Origin: an uncultured Paracoccus sp. | GTDB taxonomy: Bacteria > Pseudomonadota > Alphaproteobacteria > Rhodobacterales > Rhodobacteraceae | Length of the DNA: 64,000 nucleotides | Assembly: GCA_934533075.1 (NCBI GenBank) | Contig: CAKTBJ010000008.1 | Coordinates: forward strand, 1 to 64,000 | Direction: 5' to 3' | Part shown: one piece after another, positions 7,533 through 17,457 of the stretch | How positions within the stretch are numbered: position 1 is the first letter of the stretch | How the letters are laid out: every line of letters starts with the position of its first letter | Made by a program: the position numbers and the translations under genes | Notes under the pieces: generated by a model | The model's database searches: none | What the model was told of the DNA's origin: nothing | The model's input: only the letters and a program-made list of their open reading frames with translations

Positions 7533-9581
7533 ATGTCCGCCCCCCGCCCCGCGCCGACCACCAGCCAGCCGAGGGACCCGCTTCTTCAACCGCTTAAGGT
7601 CCGGCACCTGACCCTGAAGAACCGCATCTTCAGCACCAGCCACGCCATCCGCTTCGGCGTCGACGGGCTGCCGCGCGAGCGTTACCAGCTTTACCACGAG
7701 GAAAAGGCCAGGGGCGGCATCGCGCTGACGATGTTCGGCGGCTCGTCGAACGTCTCGCCCGATTCGGGGGCGGTGTTCGGGGCGCTGAACCTGTATCACG
7801 ACGACGCGATTCCGGTGCTGCGCCAGTTCGCCGACCGCATCCACCGCCACGATACCGCGCTGATGGTGCAGCTGACCCATCTGGGCGGGCGCAGCCACTG
7901 GCGCACCGATGGCTGGCTGCCCAGCGTCGCCCCCTCGCGCTACCGCGAGCCGGCGCATCGCGGCTTCGCCAAGGAGATCGAGCGCCACGACATCGACCGC
8001 ATCGTGAAGGAATTCGGCGATACCGCCTGGCGCTGCCGCGAGGCCGGGCTGGACGGGGTGGAACTGCATGTCCACCACCACCTTGTCGGGCAATTCTGGT
8101 CGCCGCTGATGAACCACCGCACCGACGAATACGGCGGCCCGGTCGAGAATCGCGCCCGCTTCGGCCTGCGCGTGCTGGAGGAGATGCGCCGCCGGGTGGG
8201 CGACGATTTCCTGATCAGCATCCGCATGGCGGTGGGCGAAGGCGAGGATGCCGGCATGTCCGACGAGGACTATCTGGAAATGGGCCGCATCCACGAACGC
8301 ACCGGGCTGCTGGATTTCTTCAACCTGACTTATGGGCGGATCGACACCTCGCTGGGGCTGGCGCGCTACATGCCGGGGATGGCGCTGGGGCTGGCGCCGC
8401 AATTGCAGTTCGTCGCCGCCTTCCGCCATCATGTCGGCCTGCCGGTGTTCCATGCCGCGCGCATCAACGATCTGGCCACGGCCCGGCACGCGATTTCCGA
8501 GGGGCTGCTGGATATGGTCGGCATGACCCGCGCCCATATCGCCGACCCGCATATCGTGAAGAAGCTGGCCGAGGGGCGCGAGGACCATATCCGGCCCTGT
8601 GTCGGCGCCACCTATTGCTCGTGGTTCGGAAGCTGCATCCACAACCCGTCCATCGGGCGCGAAAAGACCCTGCCGCATGACATCGAAAAGGCGCCGCGCG
8701 CGCGCCGGGTCACCGTGGTCGGCGCCGGCCCCGGCGGGCTGGAGGCCGCCCGCACCTGCGCCGAGCGCGGCCATGAGGTGACGGTGCTGGAAGCCGCCCC
8801 CCGCGCCGGCGGCCAGATCCTGCTGGCCGCGCAACTGCACAAGCGCCGCGATCTGATCGGCATCGTCGACTGGCGGCTGGCCGAATTGGAGCGGCTGGGC
8901 GTGGCAATCACCTATAACCACGTCGCCGACGAGGCCAGCATCCTGGCCACCGAGCCGGAGGTGGTCATCATCGCCACCGGCGGCGTTCCCGACCGGATGG
9001 AATCGGAACTGCCCGGCGCCGATCTGGCAGAAACGCTGTGGGACGCCATAGCCACGCCCGGCGAGTTGCATGGCGAGGTGCTGCTGTTCGACGTGACCGG
9101 CAATGCGACCGGCGTGAACGGCGCCACCACTTTGGCCCAGCGCGGCGCGCGGCTCACCAGCGTCACCCCCGATTCGATGCCGGGCATGGAGACCTCCGGC
9201 ACCGAGCGCCCGCTGATGATGCGCGCCTTCTACAAGGCCGGGGTGGCGCATGTGCCCGATTCGCGGCTGGTCGGCATCGCACGGCGCGACAACCGGCTGG
9301 TGGCCACGCTGGAAAACGTCTTTTCCAACGCCCGGACCGAACACGAGGCCGACCGCATCGTGATCGAGAACGGCACCATCCCGGCGGACGAGGTCTATCG
9401 CGGCCTGACCGAAGGCTCCGACAACAAGGGGGCGTTCGATCTGGAGGCGATGGCCGCCAACCGCCCGGCCGTGGCGCCGGAAAGCCGCAGCTACCAGCTG
9501 TTCCGCATCGGCGACGCGGTGTCGTCGCGCGACATCCACGCCGCCATTCTGGAGGCCGCCCGCATCGGCCGCGCCATCTGA
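7533..9581 (+). CDS. FMN/FAD iron-sulfur flavoprotein, Old-Yellow-Enzyme type (N-demethylase/dienoyl-CoA reductase family)
   Basis: The 682-residue protein has an OYE-type TIM barrel up to about residue 345, with LKNRIFSTSH, GGRSHWR and the NHRTDEYGGPVENRARF signature. A cysteine cluster is next (C356, C362, C368). A nucleotide-binding half follows, with GAGPGGLEAARTCAERGHEV near residue 396. The order matches trimethylamine dehydrogenase, FadH and dimethylglycine or methylproline demethylases. The first cluster motif reads CVGATYC: the middle cysteine of the usual CxxCxxC is alanine. ATG 7533 is preferred over an upstream in-frame ATG at 7398 because that region carries an operator-like repeat. 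I infer oxidative N-demethylation of an imported methylated amine. The enolase-type gene follows after 11 bases. Confidence 0.82.
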   Translation: MSAPRPAPTTSQPRDPLLQPLKVRHLTLKNRIFSTSHAIRFGVDGLPRERYQLYHEEKARGGIALTMFGGSSNVSPDSGAVFGALNLYHDDAIPVLRQFADRIHRHDTALMVQLTHLGGRSHWRTDGWLPSVAPSRYREPAHRGFAKEIERHDIDRIVKEFGDTAWRCREAGLDGVELHVHHHLVGQFWSPLMNHRTDEYGGPVENRARFGLRVLEEMRRRVGDDFLISIRMAVGEGEDAGMSDEDYLEMGRIHERTGLLDFFNLTYGRIDTSLGLARYMPGMALGLAPQLQFVAAFRHHVGLPVFHAARINDLATARHAISEGLLDMVGMTRAHIADPHIVKKLAEGREDHIRPCVGATYCSWFGSCIHNPSIGREKTLPHDIEKAPRARRVTVVGAGPGGLEAARTCAERGHEVTVLEAAPRAGGQILLAAQLHKRRDLIGIVDWRLAELERLGVAITYNHVADEASILATEPEVVIIATGGVPDRMESELPGADLAETLWDAIATPGELHGEVLLFDVTGNATGVNGATTLAQRGARLTSVTPDSMPGMETSGTERPLMMRAFYKAGVAHVPDSRLVGIARRDNRLVATLENVFSNARTEHEADRIVIENGTIPADEVYRGLTEGSDNKGAFDLEAMAANRPAVAPESRSYQLFRIGDAVSSRDIHAAILEAARIGRAI

Positions 9582-9592
9582 AAGGAAGCACC

Positions 9593-10762
9593 ATGAAGAT
9601 CGTCAAGGCCCGCATCTACCTGATCGACAGCGGCGGCATCCGCCCCGTGCTGCTGGAGCTGGAGGCCGAGGACGGCACCCTGGGCCTGGGCGAGGCCGCC
9701 ATCGCCTACGGCACCGGCTCGACCGCGGCGGCGGGGATGGTGAAGGACATCGTGGACCGCTACCTGACCGGCGGCACCAGCGCCTTCCGGGGCGAAGCCA
9801 TCTGGCACGAATTCTACGATCACGGCTTCTGGGCCAAGGGCGGCGGGCCGGTGGTCATGGCCGGGATCAGCGCCGTCGAGCAGGCGATGCTGGACCTGCG
9901 CGCCCGTGCGCTGGGCGTGCCGGCCTATGAACTGCTGGGCGGCAGGGTCAATGACAGCCTGCGCGCCTATTGCAACGGCTGGTATTTCGGCTGCACCCAT
10001 GACGCCCAGCTTCCCGCCGCCGCCGAGGCCGCCGCCCGCGACGGCTACAGGGCGCTGAAATTCTATCCCTTCGTCGAGATCCTGCCCGAGGGCCGGCTGC
10101 GCCACCCCTCGCGGCGCTCGACCTTCGATCAGGGCGTGGTGCGCCGCGCGGCGGACCGCATCGCGGACATCCGCCGCGCCGTCGGCCCGGAGGTCGAGAT
10201 CATGCTGGACCTCTCCGCCGGGCTGACCCCGGACGACACCATCCGCTTCTGTCGCGAGGTCGAGGAACTGGGCATCAGCTTCATGGAGGAGCCGACCGTG
10301 CCCGGCGATACCGGCGCGCTGGCGATGGTGCGCGCCGCGATCCCGCAGCCGGTGGCGGTGGGCGAGCGCCTCTATTCCCGCTATGGCTTCCGCGACGTGC
10401 TGGAGGCGCGGGCCGCCGACATCGTGCAACCCGATATCGGCAATACCGGCGGGCTGATGGAGGCCCGCCGCATCGCCGCGATGGCCGAGGCCTACGGGCT
10501 GAAGGTGCAGCCGCATATCTGCGCCTCGGCCCTGTCGACGGCGGTGGGGATGCATTTCAGCGCCGCGATCCCCAATTTCTACTGGCAGGAGCATTTCCCT
10601 TATTGGGCGCGCATCCCCGGCCATGTCGAGGTGCTGGCCGATCCGGTCGAGGATACCGTGGCGGGCGGCGCGATCCCGGTGAACGACCGGCCGGGATTCG
10701 GGGTCTCGCTGCGTCACAACGTGGTGAAGGAATGGACATGGGCCGAGATGGCGCTGACATGA
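9593..10762 (+). CDS. Enolase-superfamily enzyme, mandelate racemase/muconate lactonizing type
   Basis: The 389-residue protein has an N-terminal capping domain and a barrel with the superfamily metal ligands at D206 (MLDLSAG), E232/E233 (FMEEP) and E258 (VGERLY). Candidate acid/base residues are K156 (ALKFYPF) and H308 (VQPHICASA). The histidine in a QPH context is typical of sugar-acid dehydratases, yet related members racemise proline betaines, so racemase and dehydratase remain open. The start follows AAAGGAAG by seven bases. It is co-transcribed with the demethylase-like flavoprotein, and I favour a step in the same catabolic route. Confidence 0.82.
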   Translation: MKIVKARIYLIDSGGIRPVLLELEAEDGTLGLGEAAIAYGTGSTAAAGMVKDIVDRYLTGGTSAFRGEAIWHEFYDHGFWAKGGGPVVMAGISAVEQAMLDLRARALGVPAYELLGGRVNDSLRAYCNGWYFGCTHDAQLPAAAEAAARDGYRALKFYPFVEILPEGRLRHPSRRSTFDQGVVRRAADRIADIRRAVGPEVEIMLDLSAGLTPDDTIRFCREVEELGISFMEEPTVPGDTGALAMVRAAIPQPVAVGERLYSRYGFRDVLEARAADIVQPDIGNTGGLMEARRIAAMAEAYGLKVQPHICASALSTAVGMHFSAAIPNFYWQEHFPYWARIPGHVEVLADPVEDTVAGGAIPVNDRPGFGVSLRHNVVKEWTWAEMALT

Positions 10763-10816
10763 GGGCCGGCAGGTCCCATATCCCAACCCAGCCATCGGGC
10801 TGAGGATGCGCGCGCC

Positions 10817-11845
10817 ATGCGAAAATTCGCCTTCCTGCTTTACCCGTCCTTCCAGATGCTGGGCCTCGTCTCGGCCATCGAGGCGCTGCGCGTGGCCAAT
10901 TCGATCTGCGAGGCCCCGGAATACGACTGGAAATTCGTGCATGACGGCGAGCCGGGCGTGGCTTCCAGCTCGGGCATCGTGTTCCAGGCGCCGCAGAACA
11001 TCGCCGATCTGGACGATTTCGACGTGCTGATCGTGACCGCCAGCTTTCGCCACGGCGACCATTCGGGCGCCCGCACCGATGCGATCCTGCGCCGCTTCGC
11101 CCGGCTGGGCAAGGTGCTGGGCTCGTTCGAGAGCGGCATCTATCACCTGGCCAAGTCCGGGGTGATGGACGGGCACCGGGCGGCGGCGCATTTCCACAAC
11201 CTGCCGCTGTTCCAGCAGCTTTTCCCGCGCGTCGAATTCTCGCGCCATGCCTATATCTGCGAGCCGGGCCGGATGAGCGCGGCCGGCGGCACCGCCTGCC
11301 TCGACCTGATGCTGCGGGTGATCGAGAACGACCTCGGCCCGGTGATGGCGGCGCGGGTCGCCGCCCTGATCTCGCACCCGATCCGCCGCCGGGACGAGAT
11401 GTTCCAGGACGGGCTGCTGACCGCGCAATCGCTGGGCCATCACCCGGTCGTGCGCGCCGCCTGCCGGGTAATGGAGGACGCCATCGGCGCCGAGACCTGC
11501 GATGGCGAGACCATCGCGGGGCGGGTCGGCGTCTCGCGCCGGCATCTGGACCGGATGTTCAAGGCGACCTTCGACTGCACGATGGCGAAATACTATCTGC
11601 AAATCCGGCTGGCACGGGCACGCAAGCTGGTGAAAAGCACCCGGATGGAGCTGGGCGAGATCAGCACGATCAGCGGCTTCGTCTCGTATTCGCATTTCCT
11701 CGGGCAGTATCGCCGGCAATACGGGGTGTCGCCGTCGCAGGACCGCAACCTGCCGAACCTGACCATCCAGCACACCACGCAGATCAGCCCGGCCAGCGAC
11801 CTGCACCCCTATCAGGTCGGGCTGGACCGCAAGCGGATGGTGTGA
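10817..11845 (+). CDS. GlxA-type transcriptional regulator (DJ-1/PfpI-like domain plus AraC helix-turn-helix)
   Basis: The 342 residues divide into an N-terminal class I amidotransferase-like sensing domain (about 1-190) and a C-terminal AraC double helix-turn-helix. The sensing domain shows MRKFAFLLYPSFQMLGL, SFESGIYHLAKSG and GGTACLDLMLRVIE. The DNA-binding part (about 225-315) includes VGVSRRHLDRMFKATF and ARKLVKSTRMELGEIS. Members such as GbdR sense betaine metabolites. It is the last gene of the 7533-11845 unit, about 54 bases after the enolase-type gene. It probably controls both divergent transcripts through the repeats at 7403-7455. Confidence 0.88.
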   Translation: MRKFAFLLYPSFQMLGLVSAIEALRVANSICEAPEYDWKFVHDGEPGVASSSGIVFQAPQNIADLDDFDVLIVTASFRHGDHSGARTDAILRRFARLGKVLGSFESGIYHLAKSGVMDGHRAAAHFHNLPLFQQLFPRVEFSRHAYICEPGRMSAAGGTACLDLMLRVIENDLGPVMAARVAALISHPIRRRDEMFQDGLLTAQSLGHHPVVRAACRVMEDAIGAETCDGETIAGRVGVSRRHLDRMFKATFDCTMAKYYLQIRLARARKLVKSTRMELGEISTISGFVSYSHFLGQYRRQYGVSPSQDRNLPNLTIQHTTQISPASDLHPYQVGLDRKRMV

Positions 11846-11980
11846 CGCCGCGCCGCAAGACCCCCGCCCGCACCGGCGATCGCCGGAAGCCGCATCCTGA
11901 CGGCATGGCGCGGGGCGCGGGGAGATGCCCCTGTCCGCGCATCGGCCCGCGTGCAGGCCTGCGGCAAGTCGCGCCGCCGG

Positions 11981-12961
11981 TCAGCCTTCCAGCGGATAGT
12001 GGCAGGCCACGCGGCTGGCGCCCAGGTCGCGCAGGCCGGGATTCTCGGCATGGCAACGGGCCTGCGCCCGCGGGCAGCGGGTGGCGAAGGCGCAGCCCGG
12101 CGGCAGGTTCATCGGCGAGGGCAGGTCGCCCTTCACCTGCGCCGCCCGCCGATAGCCGCGCGACTTGCGCCGGGCCAGCGAGGGGGCGGCCTCCAGCAGC
12201 ATGGCCGAATAGGGGTGGCGCGGGGTGGTGAACAGCGTGTCGCGGTCGGTCTGCTCGACGATCTCGCCCAGATACATCACCGCGATGTCGTCGCAGATGA
12301 ACTGCACCACGCCCAGATCGTGCGAGATGAACAGATAGCTCAGCCCCAGCTCGGCCTGTAACCGGCGCAGAAGGTTCAGGATCTGCGCCTGGATGGCCAC
12401 GTCCAGCGCGCTGACCGGCTCGTCGCAGACGATCAGCCGCGGATTGGTGGCCAGCGCCCGCGCGATCGAGATGCGCTGCCGCTGGCCGCCGGAAAACTGG
12501 TGCGGGAACAGCGCCATCTGGTCGGGGCGCAGGCCGACCACCTCGAACATCTCGCGCACGCGGTCGTCGCGGGCGGCGGGATCGCCCACATCCATCAGGT
12601 CCAGAGGCTCGCGCACCAGCGCGCCCACGCGCTCGCGCGGGTTCAGCGAGGAATAGGGGTCCTGAAAGATCACCTGCATATGCCGGCGCTGCGCCCGCAT
12701 GGCGGCGGGCGGCAGGGCCATCAGGTCGGTGCCATCGAAATGCACCGTCCCGCCCGAGCAGGGCGCCAGCCGGATCGCCGACATGGCCGTGGTGGTCTTG
12801 CCCGAGCCGGATTCGCCCACCAGCGCCAGCGTGCGGCCCGGTTGCAGGTCGAAGCTGACTCCGCGCACGGCGCGCAGCCGCCGGGGCGGGGTGAACCAGC
12901 CGCCGCGCTGCAACTCGAACGTGACCTCCAGATCGCGGACGGAAAGCAGGGGCTGGTTCAT
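11981..12961 (-). CDS. Peptide-type ABC transporter ATP-binding protein, DppF/OppF-like
   Basis: This 326-residue ATPase has Walker A GESGSGKT (49-56), signature FSGGQRQRI and Walker B leading to DEPVSALD. The C-terminal oligopeptide-transporter extension contains a cysteine-bearing motif CAFATRCPRAQARC. The start at 12961 overlaps the previous stop as ATGA. It is the last gene of a five-gene importer operon (17457 to 11981). About 135 bases of non-coding DNA separate it from the end of the convergent GlxA-type regulator. Confidence 0.92.
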   Translation of the reverse strand: MNQPLLSVRDLEVTFELQRGGWFTPPRRLRAVRGVSFDLQPGRTLALVGESGSGKTTTAMSAIRLAPCSGGTVHFDGTDLMALPPAAMRAQRRHMQVIFQDPYSSLNPRERVGALVREPLDLMDVGDPAARDDRVREMFEVVGLRPDQMALFPHQFSGGQRQRISIARALATNPRLIVCDEPVSALDVAIQAQILNLLRRLQAELGLSYLFISHDLGVVQFICDDIAVMYLGEIVEQTDRDTLFTTPRHPYSAMLLEAAPSLARRKSRGYRRAAQVKGDLPSPMNLPPGCAFATRCPRAQARCHAENPGLRDLGASRVACHYPLEG

Positions 12962-13947
12962 GGCTGGCCCACCGGATGATGACAGGCGACGGCATGGCCC
13001 GCACCCAGCAGGGCGGGCGCCTCGGCGCGGCACAGCGCATCGGCGCGCGCGCAGCGGCCGGCGAAGGCGCAGCCCGCGCCCAGCAGATGCAGCGGCGGCA
13101 CCACGCCGGGGATCTCGGCCAGCGGCCTGCCCGACGCCATGCTGCCCGCGTCGCGCCCGAGGATCGGCACGCAGTCGATCAGCCCGCGCGTATAGGGATG
13201 CAGCGGATTGTCGAGGATCTCGTCGGCCGTGCCCTGCTCGATCACGCGGCCGGCATACATCACCGCCACCCGGTCGGCCATTTCCGCGATGGCGCCCATG
13301 TCATGGGTGATCAACACCACGGCCACGCCGAACTGTTCCTGAATGTCGCGCATCAGGTCGAAGACCTGCGCCTGCACGGTCACGTCCAGCGCCGTCGTCG
13401 GCTCGTCCGCGATCAGCAGGCGCGGCCGGCAGGAAATCGCCATCGCGATCATCACCCGCTGGCGCATGCCGCCGGAAAGCTGGTGCGGATAGGATTTCGC
13501 CCGCGCCTCCGGCTCGGGGATGCCGACGGTGGCCAGCAGGTCGATCACCTGGCGCTCGGCCTCGGCGCGGGTGACGCTTTGATGCAGGCGGATCGATTCG
13601 GCGATCTGCTGGCCGACGCGGAACACCGGGTTCAGCGAGGTCATCGGCTCCTGGAAGATCATGGCGATGTCGCGGCCGCGCAGCTGCCGCATGCGGCGGC
13701 CGGAGGCGCATATCAGATCCTCGTCGTCGAACAGGATCTGGCCGCCGGTGATATGGCCCGGCGGGTTGGGCAGCAGCCCCATCATGGTCAGCGCGGTGAT
13801 CGACTTGCCGCAGCCGGATTCGCCGACGATGCCCAGCGTCTCGCCCGGCATGATGTCGAGGCTGACCCCGGACAGGGCGGCGACCCGGCCGTGGCGGGTG
13901 TCGAACTCCACCCTCAGGTCGCGCAGGCGCATCAGGGGGCTGGTCAT
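12958..13947 (-). CDS. Peptide-type ABC transporter ATP-binding protein, DppD/OppD-like
   Basis: The protein has 329 residues, with Walker A GESGCGKS (42-49), signature LSGGMRQRV, Walker B through [10 protein letters not shown] and a C-terminal cysteine motif [15 protein letters not shown]. It partners the DppF-like ATPase. Both its ends overlap neighbouring genes by four bases, so the operon is translated as a coupled set. Unlike the importers at 545-7245 and 20254-25359, the two ATPases are separate proteins here. Confidence 0.92.
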   Translation of the reverse strand: MTSPLMRLRDLRVEFDTRHGRVAALSGVSLDIMPGETLGIVGESGCGKSITALTMMGLLPNPPGHITGGQILFDDEDLICASGRRMRQLRGRDIAMIFQEPMTSLNPVFRVGQQIAESIRLHQSVTRAEAERQVIDLLATVGIPEPEARAKSYPHQLSGGMRQRVMIAMAISCRPRLLIADEPTTALDVTVQAQVFDLMRDIQEQFGVAVVLITHDMGAIAEMADRVAVMYAGRVIEQGTADEILDNPLHPYTRGLIDCVPILGRDAGSMASGRPLAEIPGVVPPLHLLGAGCAFAGRCARADALCRAEAPALLGAGHAVACHHPVGQP

Positions 13948-14828
13948 CGCGACCTCAGTTTCGGGTTGAAGGCGTCGTTGATGCCGTCGCCGACCAGGGC
14001 GATGGCGAAGACGGTCAGGAAGATCGCCAGCCCCGGCAGCGTCACCGGCCACCAGGCTTCCAGCAGCACCTGCCGGTTCTGGCCGATGATGATGCCCCAG
14101 CTCATCGTATTGGGATCGCCGAGGCCGAGAAAGGACAGCCCGGCCTCGAACAGGATGGCCACGCCGGCGGTCAGCGCCGCCGACACGATCAGCGGCGGCA
14201 GGGCGTTGGGCAGGATGACCTTGGCGATGATATAGCGGTCCCGCGCCCCGATCGAGCGCGTGGAGGTGACATATTCCAGCTCGCGGATACGCAGGAACTC
14301 GCTGCGGGTCAGACGGGCGGTGGCGGGCCATGTCACCAGGCTGATCGCCAGCGCGATCATGTAGAGCGAGGGCGAGAACAGCGTCACCAGCACCATCGCG
14401 AACAGCAGGGCCGGCAGCACCTGGAAGAACTCGGTCAGGCGCATCAGCAGGTCGTCCAGCCAGCCGCCGAAATAACCCGCCATCGCGCCCACCGACAGGC
14501 CGATCACCACCGTCAGCACCGCCGCCGACAGCCCGACCGCCAGCGTCGGCGCGCCGCCCTTCAGCAGGCCGGCCAGCATGTCGCGGCCCAGGAAATCCGT
14601 GCCCAGCGGCACGCTGGCCTGCATGCCCGGCGCGGTCAGCGGCGCCGCCACGATCCGGTAGGGATCGCCGCCGTAAAGGAAGCTGCCATAGAGGACCGCG
14701 AGGACGATCAGCCCCAGCAGCACCAGCCCGGCAATGGCGGGGCGGTTCCTGCGGAACTGGCGCCATGCCTCGCGCGTGGGGCTGATGGCCTCGGTGCGGC
14801 GGGTTTCGGGCGGGTGGGGTGCAGCCAT
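13944..14828 (-). CDS. Peptide-type ABC transporter permease, DppC-like
   Basis: This 294-residue permease has an N-terminal OppC-type TM segment (IAGLVLLGLIVLAVLYG) after a cytoplasmic WRQFRRNRPA stretch, then GTDFLGRDMLAGLLKGG and an EAA-type loop near EYVTSTRSIGARDRY. It is preceded one base upstream by the end of the DppB-like gene and overlaps the DppD-like ATPase by four bases. It forms the channel of the second importer. Confidence 0.9.
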   Translation of the reverse strand: MAAPHPPETRRTEAISPTREAWRQFRRNRPAIAGLVLLGLIVLAVLYGSFLYGGDPYRIVAAPLTAPGMQASVPLGTDFLGRDMLAGLLKGGAPTLAVGLSAAVLTVVIGLSVGAMAGYFGGWLDDLLMRLTEFFQVLPALLFAMVLVTLFSPSLYMIALAISLVTWPATARLTRSEFLRIRELEYVTSTRSIGARDRYIIAKVILPNALPPLIVSAALTAGVAILFEAGLSFLGLGDPNTMSWGIIIGQNRQVLLEAWWPVTLPGLAIFLTVFAIALVGDGINDAFNPKLRSR

Positions 14829-14829
14829 G

Positions 14830-15801
14830 TCAGCGCCCCCCGCCGCGGATGCGCGGATCGGCCAGGCGATAGCTGAGGTCGGTCAGCAGGTTGACCACCA
14901 CCACCACCGCCGAGGAAAAGATCAGGATGCCCAGCAGCGTGGAATAATCCCGCCGCAGCACGGAATCGAAGGCCAGCCGGCCCATGCCGGGCCAGTTGAA
15001 CACCGTCTCGACCAGCAGCGCGCCGGAAATCAGGTTGCCGAATTGCAGCCCGGCAATGGTCAGGATCGGCAGCACCGCGTTGCGCAGGGCGTGGTGAAAG
15101 ACCACCCTGCGCTCGGGCAGGCCCTTGGCGCGGGCGGTGCGGATATAGTCGGCGCCCAGCACCTCGATCATCGAGGCCAGCGCCAGCCGCGCATATTGCG
15201 CCATGAACAGGATGCCCAGCGTCAGCGCCGGCAGCACCAGATGATGGGCCACGTTCAGCGCATAGGCCAGCCCGGTGCCGCGAAAGCGGGCGCTGACCAT
15301 GCCCTCGACCGGAAACAGCGGCCATTGCACCGCCAGCAGGATGACCAGCATCATGCCGGTCCAGAACACCGGCGCCGCATAGCCCACGGTGGCAAAGACC
15401 GACACGAAGCCCGACAGCACGCCCTGCGGCCGGCGCGAGGCCAGCACCCCCAGCGTCACGCCCAGCACGATGGCCACCACCTGCGCCGAGACCGCCAGCA
15501 GCACCGTCGGCCACAGCCGTTGCAGGATCATTTCGGTCACGGGGCGGTTGAACTGGTAGGACATGCCCAGATCACCCGTCAGCACCCGCGACAGATACAG
15601 CCAGAGCTGGCTGAGCAGCGGCTGGTCCAGCCCGTATTCGGCGCGAATCCGGGCCATCGCCTCCTCGCTGAGACCGCCCATCTCGCCGGCGATGACATCG
15701 GCCACGTCGCCGGGAACGGCGTGGATCAGCAGGAAGTTCATCACCACGACGCCCAGCATCAGCAGGGCGCCATAGACAAGACGCTGAAGGATGTAACGCA
15801 T
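14830..15801 (-). CDS. Peptide-type ABC transporter permease, DppB-like
   Basis: The protein has 323 residues, starting MRYILQRLVYGALLMLGVV, a typical DppB first helix. The AVPGDVADVIAGE periplasmic segment and the permease core with its coupling loop (ADYIRTARAKGLPERR) follow. Length agrees with the family. It follows the binding-protein gene by 63 bases and pairs with the DppC-like permease at 13944-14828. Confidence 0.9.
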   Translation of the reverse strand: MRYILQRLVYGALLMLGVVVMNFLLIHAVPGDVADVIAGEMGGLSEEAMARIRAEYGLDQPLLSQLWLYLSRVLTGDLGMSYQFNRPVTEMILQRLWPTVLLAVSAQVVAIVLGVTLGVLASRRPQGVLSGFVSVFATVGYAAPVFWTGMMLVILLAVQWPLFPVEGMVSARFRGTGLAYALNVAHHLVLPALTLGILFMAQYARLALASMIEVLGADYIRTARAKGLPERRVVFHHALRNAVLPILTIAGLQFGNLISGALLVETVFNWPGMGRLAFDSVLRRDYSTLLGILIFSSAVVVVVNLLTDLSYRLADPRIRGGGR

Positions 15802-15864
15802 CGGTGCGGCCTGCCCTTTCAGGGTGGGTTGCCCGTCGCCGGGCGGGGCGATGGATCCTTGCGA

Positions 15865-17457
15865 TCAGCGGTCTTCGGTCCAGAACACCTCGTCCATCGA
15901 CTGCATCCAGCCCCAGATGGACAGCGGCGGATTGCCCAGGCGGTTGTCGAAGACCAGATGCATCGGCGAGGCATTGACCCAATAGATCGGCAAATCCCCG
16001 GCGACGATGGCCTGGAACTCGTCATACAGCGCCTTGCGCTTGTCGGGGTCGGCCTCCTGCGCGGCGGCGTTCAGCACCTCGTCCACGCGCGGATTGGCAT
16101 AGCCCTGCGTGTTCGACCACACCACCGGGCGGATATTGGTGGACAGATAGGTGCGATGCACCCCGATCACCGGGTCGCCCCAGGTGAACAGCACATCCGT
16201 GGACATCTGGAAATCGCCCGCCGCCATGCGCCCGGACCAGGTCGGGAAATCGGGCGAGGCGCGCACCTCCAGCTCGATCCCCACCTCGCGCAGTTGCGAA
16301 CGCAGGTATTCCGGCAGGTTGCCGTTGCCGACATCGCGCGAGGGCAGCGTCTCGATGCTCAGCACCATGCGCTTGCCGTCCGCGTCGCGCGGGTGGCCGG
16401 CCTCGTCCAGCAGCGCGTTGGCCTTGTCCAGATCATAGGCATAGCGCGGAATATCCGGGTTATACAGCGGGCTGGAGGCGATGATCGGTCCCCATTGGTC
16501 CGCCGCCACGCCGCGCAGCAACTGGCCGAGCACGAAATCGCGATCCACCGCATGCGCGATCGCGTGGCGCACCCGCACATCGTCCAGAGGGGCAACGCGG
16601 GTGTTGAAGGCGATCCACTGCATCGGCCCGATGCCCTCGAAGCCGCGCGGGGTAACGGTCAGTTCGTCGATCCTGCCCAGTCGGGTGATCGAGGGCGCAT
16701 CCGACACCATCCCGAAATCGGCCTCGCCCGATTCCAGCGACAGCGTGATCGACGGCGCATCGCGCACCGTGCGGATCACGATGCGGTCCAGATAGGGCCG
16801 GCCGTCGAGGAAGAAATCCTCGAACCGTTCCAGCGTGACCTGCTCGCCGGGTTGGAACTCGACCAGCCTGAACGGGCCGGAGCCGATGGGCGTGTTGTTC
16901 ATCGGATGCGTGGGCAGGTCCTGCCCGTCGTCGAACACATGCCTGGGCAGGACCGGGCACAGCGCCCCGGTCAGCGCCAGCATCAGGGCCGGATGCTGCT
17001 GGGACAGGCGGATGACGGCGGTGCGCTCGTCCGGGGTCTCGACGGCCTCGACGGGGGCGAACATGGTCTGGAACGGGTGATGCGCCTTGATCGCCATGAT
17101 CGAGAAGGCCACATCCGCCGAGGTGACCGGCTGGCCGTCGTGGAATATCGCGTTCTCCACCAGCGTCAGGGTCAGGCTGAGCCGGTCGTCCGACCATTCC
17201 CAGCTTTCAGCCAGATAGGGGTGAAAATCCCAATTCTCGTCCACCTTCAGCGGCGAGGCGAAGATCTGCGTGCCGGGCACTGCGGTCCCCTGCCCCGACT
17301 GCACCGCCGGGTTCAGGTGGCGGGGGTTCTCGGTGGTGACGATCACCAGCTCGCCGCCGGGCCGCCCCTCGACGGCCTCCTGCGCCCGCAAGGGCAAAAG
17401 CCCCAGCGCCAGCAGCGAGACGCTGCCCCCCAGAACGGCCCTTCTCGTCGGATTCAT
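15865..17457 (-). CDS. ABC transporter solute-binding protein, family 5
   Basis: This 530-residue exported protein has an N-terminal MNPTRRAVLGGSVSLLALG with paired arginines, compatible with Tat export, and a probable cleavage after LPLRAQ. Family 5 features are VTSADVAFSIMAIKAHHPF, IGSGPFRLVEFQPGE and the RYAYDLDKANALLDEAG segment. It is the first gene of the importer operon and is divergent from the amidohydrolase at 17641. Amide- or lactam-containing substrates would fit that neighbour, but this is inference. Confidence 0.92.
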   Translation of the reverse strand: MNPTRRAVLGGSVSLLALGLLPLRAQEAVEGRPGGELVIVTTENPRHLNPAVQSGQGTAVPGTQIFASPLKVDENWDFHPYLAESWEWSDDRLSLTLTLVENAIFHDGQPVTSADVAFSIMAIKAHHPFQTMFAPVEAVETPDERTAVIRLSQQHPALMLALTGALCPVLPRHVFDDGQDLPTHPMNNTPIGSGPFRLVEFQPGEQVTLERFEDFFLDGRPYLDRIVIRTVRDAPSITLSLESGEADFGMVSDAPSITRLGRIDELTVTPRGFEGIGPMQWIAFNTRVAPLDDVRVRHAIAHAVDRDFVLGQLLRGVAADQWGPIIASSPLYNPDIPRYAYDLDKANALLDEAGHPRDADGKRMVLSIETLPSRDVGNGNLPEYLRSQLREVGIELEVRASPDFPTWSGRMAAGDFQMSTDVLFTWGDPVIGVHRTYLSTNIRPVVWSNTQGYANPRVDEVLNAAAQEADPDKRKALYDEFQAIVAGDLPIYWVNASPMHLVFDNRLGNPPLSIWGWMQSMDEVFWTEDR

